A stretch of DNA of 36,823 nucleotides from Haplosporangium gracile (taxonomy: Eukaryota > Mortierellomycota > Mortierellomycetes > Mortierellales > Mortierellaceae), in assembly GCA_015499985.1 (NCBI GenBank), contig JAAAUF010000324.1:1-36823 (forward strand). Reading direction: 5' to 3'. Below are positions 20,117 through 30,138 of the stretch, piece by piece. The stretch's first letter is position 1; each line of letters starts with the position of its first letter. The notes under the pieces are model-generated. The model did no database searches and was not told the DNA's origin. It worked only from the letters and a program-made list of their open reading frames with translations. Both the position numbers and the translations under genes were made by a program.

Positions 20117-22209
20117 TTAGGCGTTGTCAGCTCCACGCACAGCGTCGTCAGAGGTGACAGGCAACGACGATCCCGACGACCCCTCTCCTGACCTGCTACG
20201 CCTCATGATCCGGCCCTCAGCCGCCTCAAACCAATGGTCAATGTGTCTCTTGGGCACGAGCACAAGGATCAAAAACACAATCGAAGCAGCACAGCAGATA
20301 TACGCCCACAGGTTACCCACTGCATTGTAGACTGTGGGGACATGCTTGCGAAGAGGAATCTCGGCTGTGAAATCGCCAGAACCCAGATTGTACTTGTATC
20401 CAAGCAGCTGGTGGTAGGGGTCCCAGACTGTCGAGGGTGCCCAGGAGCCGCAACGGAAGATGGTCAATCCTTGCTCGACTGCTCTGAATGACTGGATCGT
20501 CGCCTCCAAACGACCAATTGATCCTATCGTAGATTTTTTTTTTTTTGAATCAAGGGGAAGCATGCTTACAAGATGAGTACAAACGAAAAATCGATTCCGA
20601 ATTTATATGCCGATGGTAGCAATGCATGATATTGAAAGATAATACAAAACGACTTACCCCAGGTCCAAGAGGGTTGGAGAAGGATGTCGACTTTTTGATC
20701 ACCAGCCTGGGCAATAAAGTTCTGGAAATCCATGTCGAAACAGATGGCGCCGCCAAGACGTCCGTACTCACTATCGGCAACAGGGAGATGGTTGGGTCCA
20801 GGAACGGTATCCGTCTCGACCATTATCACAGGGTGGGCCTTCTGGTACTCAAAGGCAACCTGACCCTTGGGGTCAAAGAGCGTAAACATGTTCTTAGTCT
20901 TGAGCAACTGCTCATCCAAATACTGGGAATAAGTGATGCCGAGGTAGATGCCATAGGTGGTCGAGATGTTTCTGGCACTGGCCCAGAGGTTATCCAACTG
21001 TTGAATGTCGTTGACACTGACCGAGGTCTCGCTCCAGATGATGATCTTGGATCCCTTCTTGGCGAAATCGACAGTCTGGTTCAAGTATCTGGGCAGATCG
21101 GTGGTGTTTGACGAGGATGCACCGATGACACAACTAGCCTGGACAGTAGGGATGATTGTGTCGTGTAGGGGCTTCATGTAGAAGGTTCCATCGGCGTTCC
21201 AGAAGCGCATTGAGCCAAAGAGGAAAATGAACAGTGTGATGAGGAGAAAAGTGGGGGTAGGGGCAAAGAGCAGGCGACGGAAGGCACGGGAACGGAAGCG
21301 GGTCTTGACGCCGATCTCGCTCCAATTCTTGGTATCGACCTCTGTGGACTCAAGACGGACATGTCTGATCCAGGCTCTGTAGAGAATCACCGAAGCCCAA
21401 ATCTAATGTCCAATAAGCGAACACAAAAGAAAAAACAGAGTCCGCATGGAAAGGACCAAAGGAAGAAATAGAAGTTGGTTGAAAGATGGAAAAAATATGT
21501 GTTAGCTAAATTACAAACACCAAGTACTCACATATCCACTCTAAGGATGCCATGAGGAACCCACTTCGCGAAATCATACACAGACACTAACACACGCAGT
21601 TAACACAATAGGCAAGTGAAGCAGCAAGAGGATGATAAAGGAGCGTACCATAAAGAACTCGATACCGGCAATTCCTGCAACAGAGGCCCACTGCACCATG
21701 GGCTCAAGCTGGAACTGAGTATAAGCAATCGAGCCATAGGATCCAATGGGGCTGACAGCATAGACAATTGTGAAAAGAGCAACCCAGACCGAGGGAGCAA
21801 CAAGGGTAGCGAGTAAGGCCCATGCTCCATCCTGGAACCTCTCCTGGGGCAGGAATCGGCGCTGCCATGCCAGGTGAGTCCAAAGAGGGATCAGGTTGAC
21901 CAGAGCAACACCGGCACCGATCAGGAAGGGGGCAGCCAACAAGGAGTTATCCCAGACGTCGGCCTGGAGCATGCCTGCGTAGGCGAGGCCGGTTCCGACG
22001 GTGAGACAGACAAAGAGATAGAGATTAGGGAAAAGGGCAGCCCAAGACCAAGAGCCGAGTCTGTCGAGGTAGCCGAGCGAGAGGGCAATGGCCAAATAGG
22101 GAGTTGGCACGACATTGAGAAGACCAGGGCCAAAGACTGTGCAGACTAGGACAAACAGGGGTGTCACCACCGCGCCTACGGAGGGAACGGAAACTATTCC
22201 ATTCGGCAT
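20117..22209 (-). CDS. Lnt-like membrane protein with carbon-nitrogen hydrolase (nitrilase) domain, 3 exons, 570 aa
   Basis: Exons complement(20117-20523, 20658-21402, 21649-22209); phases close to 570 residues. Residues 1-210 form about six hydrophobic helices and a seventh lies near 232-250. Then comes a nitrilase-fold domain (about 275-500) and a final membrane helix (NLWAYICCAASIVFLILVL) before a basic Ser-rich tail. This layout matches bacterial apolipoprotein N-acyltransferase (Lnt). The Glu-Lys-Cys triad is visible: E312 (IIWSETS), K375 (YQKAHPV), C408 (GAICFDMDF). Bacterial Lnt uses this triad to move an acyl chain from phospholipid to a lipoprotein amino terminus. Fungi lack such lipoproteins, so the substrate is unknown. 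The Cys is followed by Phe-Asp rather than the Tyr-Glu of E. coli Lnt. Joining exon 1 straight to exon 2 makes one continuous helix (GIEFFMIWASVILYRAW), which supports that junction. Confidence 0.78.
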
Positions 22210-25200
22210 CGTTTTTTTTTTTGTGATGGGCGAGATCTCTGATTGGTAAGAAAAGCAGTGCGTGCGTCTGTGATGAGGAATGGAACTGCAGGAGAGGGGT
22301 TGGTAAGAAGGAGATGAAGGAGGGGAAGAGGATGAGAGAGATGACGAAGTGGGGACGAGTGAGTGTGAAAGGAAGAAATGAGTCGTACCGAACGAAAAAA
22401 AATAAAGGAGTTAGGCTTCCTGAGCATGGAATAGATTTTTAAGAATTCATGCTGACTGAGAAACCCAAGAATGGATGGGATCGGAGAATAGCCCAGCCGA
22501 GGGCAGCTCACTTCGCCTTTTATGGTAGTAGTCCCTGCGATTGAGCTGCAATCCCTTCCCTGCATGGAACACATCATTGTACTCTACACAGAAGAGGCGC
22601 TGCTTCCTGCTCACTGCTCTTGCTCTACTTTGCCCGCCTGTCTGCAAAGGATGAATTATTACATTTTATGGCTGCAGGGAGATTGTGGAGGGAGATGGGG
22701 ACAATAGACAGCCTGTGTGGTATCCCTCCCTTTCTCCCATTCGTGTTCATATCAGTCATGTATCTCCCAACCGATGGCATCGAGCCAATCAGTCTCAAAA
22801 ACTTAAATAGCTTATTTTTGGTGGCGTATTTCCATTTGTTTGACACAGGAAACTAATCACCCTTCATGAACGACTCCATTACGCGTTCAAAGAGCAATGT
22901 ACATACATATAAATAAAAAATGTACTGCTCGCTTCGCTTTAGTGCTTCTGAGCGGCATGGATGCTATTAAAACATACACACACATTTTATAGCCCGGTAT
23001 TTCCTCCAGCGCTTCAAGTTATGCGAGAAAATCCATTGACCCATTGCTATGTAATTTGTTTACCGTAAAGGCGAGCCAGCCAACTTGATCCATATCCCTT
23101 GTATCCCATTCTCATATTTACCCCCCCTCCCCCCCTTCTTTGTCCTCCTTGTTTTAACTTGGAGGCGACTATTCCCTTTTTTTTGTGATTTGTTCATTGT
23201 TTCACTTTCAACTTTCACTCGAGCTTCCAATTTAACCTTGCCACATTCCTAACTTACTGAAACAAACACTAGAATACACACTGGCTCTGGGAACGCGTTT
23301 CCTTTTTCCTAGGTGATCCTCATTACCTTAGACGACTATAGGACAATATGACACTTTAGCATGCCCACTCTAGGTAGCTCCTTCCCCTGGGTTTTGCTGT
23401 CAATGTTTTTTTTGTCTTGTTTTTGCTTTTTTTTTGGTGACGATGAGTGTGAGTGAAAAGACAAAAAAAATATTTTACATGGAAGGCTTCATGCTCAGTG
23501 AGAGGCAGGGCTGTTATATAAATAACGCACTGCCACTGCCCACTCTCTCAATGCCTATATTATTTTTTCTTCATATTCTGCGATGAGCAAATAATCTGTA
23601 CTCAAAAAGTCTAAATATTTAGAATACGAGAAAGAAATCATGAAGGACAAAAAAAAAACATCCATTTATCGCCGATGAGGGGAGAGACTCGGTGAAAGCA
23701 AACAGCTACAAAATATCAAGCAGCAAACATCAAGAGCAGCTAGAACATAAACAAAAGAGGCAAAGAAGAAGAATAAAAACAGTCCGTTCCAGACCAGAAT
23801 CTGGCTTCACACACACACCTTTGCCATCGCCATCACTACCACCGTCACAACCTCCTTTCTCATTCACTCACACTTACTCGTTCGTGCAACGCATACTTTC
23901 ATGTTTTAGTCACGCAGGGTGTCTGTTATCGCACTTACCTGCATGCCCCTACTTGTAGTTTTTTTCTCCTTTGATCATATGCTAAACTCCTTCTTTCCTT
24001 TAGTTCGCACTTGCCTCCAAATACATTTGAAAAACTGGTCCAGACGACACAGGATTGATAAAGGAGTGGATGCACAGAGGAGATGGAGGGAGAGAATGAG
24101 GGGTTAGTAAGAGGAAAGGGGCAGGTGCGCACAGGCCACGACGCGTGTAAATAATATTTATTCTTTATGAGCTACATGGCAATCCCAATATATCGCATAA
24201 AAAAATGTCTTTGCAAAGATATTCCACTTTCTCTATCCTAATTGCTTTACCATCCTAAAGAGCACAAAACAAAAAACGCGTCAGATGATGAAGCAACAAA
24301 AGAGGTAAGAAAACAGAGAATAGGGTTACGGGCAAGGAGGCAACGTAGGACTAGTGCGTGTGTGTATGAAGGGGGTTGAAAACAGTTTCATTACTAATAA
24401 AATTACCATCCCAGCACTAAAAAAAACACGAACGAACAAGTTAAAAAAAAACAAAAAAATTCCGTGATGGGGAGGCACATACCTTTGAACAAACAAAGAA
24501 AACAGCCTCAATCCATTATTCAAAAAAGTAGTTTGCATTTCAAGCACATTGGCACAACTACATGGATGCATGTATGTGTGTGCTCAAAACAATCTTCACT
24601 TTAAAGTGGTCAGTTTTCACGGGCCTCCTTTGGCATGTTACTTGGATATTTGTGGAGAAAAGAAAAGAAGGGCGCGCTCAATCTGTAGTCAGGGTCGGGT
24701 CTGTTTGCTCATTCTCGCTTACTCGCTTACTGTAAACAAAAACACGATATGACCAGGGTGCAGGAGGCGCGTAATGGTATCGATGGAAAGGAGGGGAAAA
24801 CAACCTTCCCCTCTCGCCTTGTTTATGACTGGTCTTCTTGTTGCTGCTTTGTTGTTTGGACAAAATGAGCGTATGCACCACTGTCATTGCCCGCTTTCGC
24901 TCTTCCTTGGAAGTGTTGTTTATGTTTTCTGTTATTCGCATCTTATGACCTTTTCCTCCCCCCATGGCAGCTCGAATGTGCGCACTGCCCTCCTTCTCTA
25001 CTTCACCCCACAAAAAATACCTTTCCCTGCCGCACTATCATCACCATCCTTTCCTTGGCTCTCTTCCTCCACATCGATGAAAAGACCTGAACTTTGTTCA
25101 TTCCTCCGGCTCTTCTCACCCCCTCCAATTCAGCCTCAAAGGTGCTCCCACTCCTCTCATGACCGAGGATTGCCAAACTCCCAACGGAAGGAACAGCTGC

Positions 25201-25680
25201 TCACAATCTTCATCATTTACGGCTAAAATCTATGCAAATAAGAAATGGGCGCGCAGACGACTTTCAAATATAAGCTACATCTCACATCGTGCTCTCATTT
25301 CAACATTCTTATCCCTCCACTCCTTGCGCCCATTCTCTCGCCAAGGTATAAAAATGCTTGGTCTTGTTGGAGCCTGCATGAACAAAAAAAATGATTATCA
25401 GATGAGTAAACAAAGCATAACAAAACAAAGATACTTGGATGGTATGAAGAGAAAGACAGCGAGATCCACTGTACAACATTTGACCATTCGTTTTTTTGTT
25501 GTCTCTCTCTCTCTCAACACGCTACTTTCTCGCCTGTTTTTTTTTTACTGCTATTACTGTTTGTGCTTGTTCCCATTTGTTCCTGTTTGCTCCTGCTTAT
25601 TATTCTCCATTGTTCACTTGAAACTGCACCTTGGTCTATTTTCCTCCTGTCCCATAACCTTTGTCATTTGTTGATTGCGT

Positions 25681-25732
25681 TTTGTGCTTTGTGCTTTGTG
25701 TTTTGTGTTTTGTGTTTTGTGTTTTGTGTTTT
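25681..25732. repeat. Heptamer tandem repeat TTTGTGY
   Basis: Seven consecutive 7-base units (two TTTGTGC, five TTTGTGT) plus a partial unit. The composition differs from the common fungal telomere hexamer, and it lies internally, so I treat it as simple sequence. Confidence 0.85.
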
Positions 25733-26188
25733 CCTCGGCCACATACTCCATGTCAAAGCCCTCGTCTCCTCCGACCCCAACGCTGACAATCCTTTTCTCT
25801 TTCACCTTTTTTTGGGGTAAAAAAAAGTAAGTCCCTCGATGGCAAGAAAGCTGGCGCCGAAGGACAAAACCGTTCGCACGCGCATGGTGTGAGCCGAGGA
25901 ACATCCCGTCAACAAGCTGATCAAACAAACTATGTCTAATAAGCTACTTTTTGACTGAACAAGTCCGCCTTTAGCTTGCGCGCGCGCCCCTACGCCTTGA
26001 TATTCTCATCGTACCTTTTCCTTCCTCCACAAACACTCTCCTTCATACCCCCAGATACATGCACATGATCCGTTGTGTTCCCCCTGCATCCCGTTGAAGT
26101 GAACTAACTGACAGCGGTGATCTAGACTCTCTTCCTTCCTCAGTACTTCCATACTTCTTCCCCTTCCTTCCCACCCATTCCTCACAAC

Positions 26189-26196
26189 TATAAAAA
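26189..26196 (+). promoter_or_regulatory. TATA box of the ML-protein gene
   Basis: TATAAAAA lies about 100 bases before the ATG at 26292 and is followed by a CT- and CCA-rich leader, the typical arrangement for a strongly expressed fungal secreted-protein gene. Confidence 0.6.
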
Positions 26197-26291
26197 GCCG
26201 CCATCCACCCACCACATCCTCCTCTTCTTTCTTCCCCAGTTCACACCTCGCTCTTCTCTACCTCCAATTCCCACTCACCAAGCCAACCATC

Positions 26292-27002
26292 ATGAAGTTC
26301 ATCGCCGCACTCGCAACCCTGGTCCTCGCCGCCGTCGCGTCCGCCCAGACCATGCCAACCCCCTACAACTGCGCCACAGGCCCAACCCAGATCTCCATCA
26401 CTTCCTTCACCCTGAGCCCTTACCCCCTCTGCATCAACAAGAACGTCTGCGCCACTGGTACCGGCACCCTTTCGACCCCCGTTATTGAGGGCTCCACCCT
26501 TTCCATTACCGGTCGTTACTTGGGCCGTTTGGTCTACACCGACAACCATGATTTGTGTGCTCTCTTGGCCTCGCAGGGTTTCCAGTGCCCTATGCCTACC
26601 ACCATGACCTCGATCACTGCCTGCGTCTTGGTCAAGCCCAACGCTCCCCCAAACGTAAGTTTTTTTTTTTTTTTTTTTTTCTTTCTTTTTCGCGACGCGT
26701 TTTTCTGTCTTGCTCTACATATTCATTAACTTCCATTGCTGCTTGTATTATTATTATTTTTTGCACTCTCGCGTGTAAAATAATAGATCGGAGTTGCTCT
26801 CCGTGTCGCTGCCGTCAATGGCGACGGTGGCACCCTCTTCTGCCAGGCTGGTAAGTCTCTATTTTTTTGATGCACAACGTCAAGAGGCATTCTTCAGCGC
26901 TTGATACATATATATATCCAACCTTCAATCATTAACAATCATCTCTGTCGCATTTTTTTTTCATTAGCCGACGGTGTCATTGCCACCACCTGCCCTCCTT
27001 AA
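26292..27002 (+). CDS. Secreted ML-domain (NPC2/PG-PI transfer-like) lipid-binding protein, 3 exons, 153 aa
   Basis: Exons 26292-26654, 26787-26850 and 26968-27002; phases close to 153 residues. Residues 1-18 are a signal peptide (hydrophobic core LATLVLAAV, cleavage after ASA likely). The mature part is about 135 residues with eight cysteines, the sequence ITSFTLSPYPLC near its start, a hydrophobic strand region (GSTLSITGRYLG), a DLCALL segment and a final GTLFCQADG strand. This resembles fungal phosphatidylglycerol/phosphatidylinositol transfer proteins of the ML superfamily, which hold single lipids in a beta-sandwich. The family assignment is by pattern recognition and is moderate. Intron 1 starts with a GTAAG donor followed by a T23 run. 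Export to the cell surface, vacuole or medium is inferred from the signal peptide. Confidence 0.68.
26659..26681. repeat. Poly-T tract inside ML-protein intron 1
   Basis: About 23 consecutive T begin right after the 5' splice site GTAAG. This is an unusual place for a pyrimidine run, which normally sits next to the 3' splice site. Its length may be polymorphic or affected by sequencing error. Confidence 0.7.
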
Positions 27003-27310
27003 ACTGGCTCCTTCCAAGCCCCACCTTGCGGTCGTTTCCTTCGTCCGCTTTCTCATAGAGACTTCCTTAGGACGTCTTTATTTTCTCAAGAACTAGTTCA
27101 ATTTCATGATGCTACGACTCGATTCCCCTTCTAAAGAGCGTTGAATCTTTCTGACATTGAACATACCTTGATAGCCAACACAAAAAAAAATTTAAAATCT
27201 ACTTTACCTTATTAAAAAAACCCCTTCAAAACCAACGACACAATGCATCTTACTATTAATTTTATTTCTTTTCTTTCTCCTCCCTTGCCACAAAAGATTC
27301 AGAAAAAGGA
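27003..27310. other. Convergent 3' region between ML-protein and Kv channel genes
   Basis: This 308-base AT-rich stretch holds the two converging 3' untranslated regions. I see no gene and no distinctive repeat beyond A-runs near 27181-27190 and 27213-27219. Confidence 0.5.
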
Positions 27311-29561
27311 CTAAAGCCGCGTGGGATCTTCAAAGGGTGACGTTTTGGACACGAGGTCATGCGACTCTAGGATCCGTTGTAAAGTATCCATAGCCTGCTG
27401 GTTTTGCTTCAGTACCTGTGTCATCGCTTGCAATCGATCCATCATCTCCTGCTGTCCTGGAATACTTCCATTCCCTGTCAGAGACGAGTACCCTGGTCGT
27501 GACGACTCTTCTTCGTATGAATGCGAACTATCAAAGCTCCGTCTCGGTTCTATTTTTTTTTTTTTCGTCGTATAAGTTTAAAACACATGTGTTACTTCAC
27601 GGTTCTCCAATCTCGTTACAAACAAAGACCTGACCTGAGAGACATGAAATATACTTACCATCACCAGCATCATCCCCGTTCTGCTCGCGAGCATTAGCGG
27701 CGGCCTTGCGCCGGTACTGCTGCATGGCCTCCCAGACCAGCGTGAAATTCCGTCCAATGATAATCGACGGCAGAGTGATCAGCAAGATACCGCACATCAT
27801 TGCGGGGAACGAAATCAGTTTTCCTATGAACGTTGTCGGCACCATGTCGCCATATCCTGTCGTCGTGATCGTCACCATCACAAACCAAAATGCCGATGGG
27901 ATACTGTCAAATGTACTCGGGTTGTTGTTCGCATCCACAAATACCTTTCTCGCATCATCCCACTCGCCTGTTGTTTGGTTTTGTTCGCAAAAGATAATAG
28001 GAGTTAGGGAAATAGTCGACACTTAGACAGAGGTGGAGCAAGCACCAATTCACAATTCTAAGTGCCATAACAAAGAACAACGCAAAGACGCTTACCTCGC
28101 TCAGCAAAATAGAGCAGTGTAGAGAACAGCATGGTACCGGTGATGAGGAAGAAGAACAAAGCACTCAGGGCGTCCATACTCCGTTTGATAGCAACGATCA
28201 TGACCTCAATGGTCATAATGATTGTCGACGAGTACTTGAATGTCCTGAACACGCGCAAGAGTCGGAACAGTCTCAGGATCGTAAATCGAAAGTACACCGT
28301 CTATTATGCGGCAACAGCGTATTTGAGTTGAAAACCGGCGAATATCGATTAGCACCCTCGTCCCTTTCCTCACGATATGGTAGTTACTATTCCTGAATGC
28401 CAATCTCGAAGAATGCTCCTGAAGACAAGGTCCTGTAAGCGCAACATACCGTGTCCCTGGTCAACGCCATCTCGATAAAGTAGGGTATGATGGACAAAAA
28501 GTCGATGATCGCAAGCGGGGCTAATTGACAGAAGAGTGAAGAGAGATGCAGTTAGATAGTTGACACAGAAAGTACTATCCTACTGAAGAAGTAACAATAG
28601 TGACATTGCTTTCCTGTTCCCGTCTTTCCCAAACTTACAAAGGACAAACTTCTTGAGCTGCTTGAACGAGTCAGAGTGAGCGATGATGCGAGCAATCAAT
28701 TCAATCGTAAATAATATGACCATGATGGTCTCGATGTAGAACCTATTGGGTCAAAGAGTGATGATGGAATGTGCATCAGTATCAAATGGTAAACTCTACG
28801 AACAATAATGCAAATCCAATTCCAATAGCGAGATATCCATGAACGTATTCTCAACATACCAGATCTTGTTGTCTGTGGACCGGAAGGAAGGGATGGTCTC
28901 GATAGTGGTAATGACGGCGCTGATGACGATTGCCATGGAAACCCAGACATTGAGCGCAAAAGCGGTATTGCTGGAGGAAGGATCCTCTAGCAGCAAAAAC
29001 AACCTTCGTTTGAAAGGATTCTGAAGAAGGATTGTTTTTTTTTTTCAATGGATTGTGTGTTGTACAGATGACAAACACGAAAAAGGATGTTTTAGTTTTG
29101 TTTAGTTCAGGGACAGCAACAACGTCTACCATGATCAAAAAAGAAATGAAAAAAAAAATACCGCAAACAAAAGGGAGAAGCGTGCGCTTTTTAGTTTGCT
29201 CTCAATTACAATCGACCTAATTAAAACGTCTAGTCCCTCGTTTTTTTACCTTGATAGCGTTCGCTTGAGCGTTTGACCTGCTGTTCGAGTCGTCCTCTCC
29301 ACGCATCTCTCTGAGCTCCTGAGGAATGTCGATCATCGGCCACTCCAAGTCCATGTCAACCTGATGCATTGACCTCCGTGGCTGGGCTTCTCCTCTGATG
29401 GGCAAAGGTCCTGCCCTGTCGGTCACTGGGGAGGAGGCGTGAGCGTGGTGACTCCGTTGTGTATTGTTGGCGGGGGGCTGGGTCAGCTCGATGTGGTCGA
29501 CTTGGTCTGGATCAAAGTCATCGGATTCATCCTGGAGACGCTCAAACTGACGTCGCGGCAT
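27311..29561 (-). CDS. Voltage-gated (Kv-type) six-segment potassium channel, 7 exons, 466 aa
   Basis: Exons complement(27311-27549, 27659-27967, 28096-28300, 28450-28520, 28639-28742, 28860-29020, 29250-29561); phases close to 466 residues. A soluble, acidic N-terminus of about 105 residues has no T1/BTB tetramerisation domain. S1-S3 follow in the next exons. S4 at 220-238 has R226, R229, R232, R235 and K238 at every third position, a classical voltage sensor. The pore has the potassium filter TTTGYGD at 319-325, followed by an S6 with ISFPAMMCGILLITLPSIIIG that retains a Pro-Ser bend. The C-terminus (about 385-466) is Ser/Gln-rich with a short heptad-like helix (MMDRLQAMTQVLKQ). Product: potassium-selective, depolarisation-gated plasma-membrane channel. 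The assignment to Kv is firm; the subfamily (Kv1-4 versus KCNQ-like) is not. The last exon has no ATG of its own and is supported by phase. Confidence 0.85.
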
Positions 29562-30138
29562 GCTGGACTGGACTGGACTGAAGGTGAGCGAGCGTGAATG
29601 AATGAGGAAACTCTTTTTATTTTTCTGTACGAATGTCCAGGTGCCTTGGGATGACCTGTTTTAGGAAGAAGGGACGCAGGCTGAGTATGGAAAAGGGAAT
29701 GCGGGGAAGGTCAATCGTGAGTGAGCATGGGTATGGATGACAAAAAAAGAAAAGAAAAGAAAGAAAAGAAAAGAAAAGAAAAAAGGTTGGGCGACAGTGA
29801 GTGGGGAGGAGGAGAGTGAGAGAGGAAAAAGAAAAAAAGAAAAGAGTAGAGAGGGGTGACAAAACTACACTGATAAGAACAACTCAGCCAACAACCAAAT
29901 GAAAAAGAGGTGAGTGAGAGAAAGGGGCTGTTGTAGTGCTGTCCGCCCTTGTCCGAGGAACGAGGAAGACCCTGCCAGGCCGTCCAAACGGGAATTTCAT
30001 ATTCTCTCAGCGTCGCGCATTCACCCCAATGCAGCCAATCAATCATCATCTCCTTCTCCTTGCTATCAATAGCTCGCTCACTATCTCCGCCTTTCTTTAT
30101 CCCCGATATCGATCTCCTCGTTCCTGTGCTATTCCTTG
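29562..30138. other. Intergenic region upstream of the Kv gene with AAAAG and CTGGA repeats
   Basis: This 577-base gap lies between the Kv start codon and the stop of the DUF8032 gene, both on the minus strand. It contains a CTGGA repeat right at the Kv start (about 29563-29580), an AAAAG/AAAGA pentamer tract (29741-29785) and further purine-rich sequence to about 29925, so the Kv leader would be strongly pyrimidine-rich. No gene is seen. Confidence 0.55.
29741..29785. repeat. AAAAG pentamer microsatellite
   Basis: A run of AAAAG/AAAGA units of about 45 bases lies in the presumed promoter or leader of the Kv channel gene. Confidence 0.85.

Larger units (their letters stand above)
22210..26291. 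other. Gene-free 4.1 kb stretch between divergent Lnt-like and ML-protein genes
   Basis: No coding region with conserved features is seen on either strand; open frames are short, low-complexity and not supported by splice joins. Contents: the promoter of the Lnt-like gene (22210 to about 22500), T- and A-rich tracts (23100-23700), a TATA-like TATAAAAA near 25346 with no gene I can attach to it, a TTTGTGY heptamer array (25681-25732), a short CG run near 25977-25986, and the CT-rich promoter of the ML-protein gene (26000-26291). It is much longer than the other gaps here and could hide a non-coding transcript or an upstream untranslated exon. Confidence 0.5.

Noticed and set aside
21537..21600. 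Possible extra exon in the Lnt-like gene between a TTAG acceptor and a strong GTGAGT donor
   Set aside because: Its 55-base length breaks the frame with the following exon; joining the flanking exons directly keeps phase and yields one continuous membrane helix. A 9-base exon at the same donor is possible but unsupported.
25159..25674. Plus-strand open frame of about 170 codons downstream of mixed simple sequence
   Set aside because: No recognisable domain, composition like the flanking non-coding DNA, and no splice partners; considered chance.
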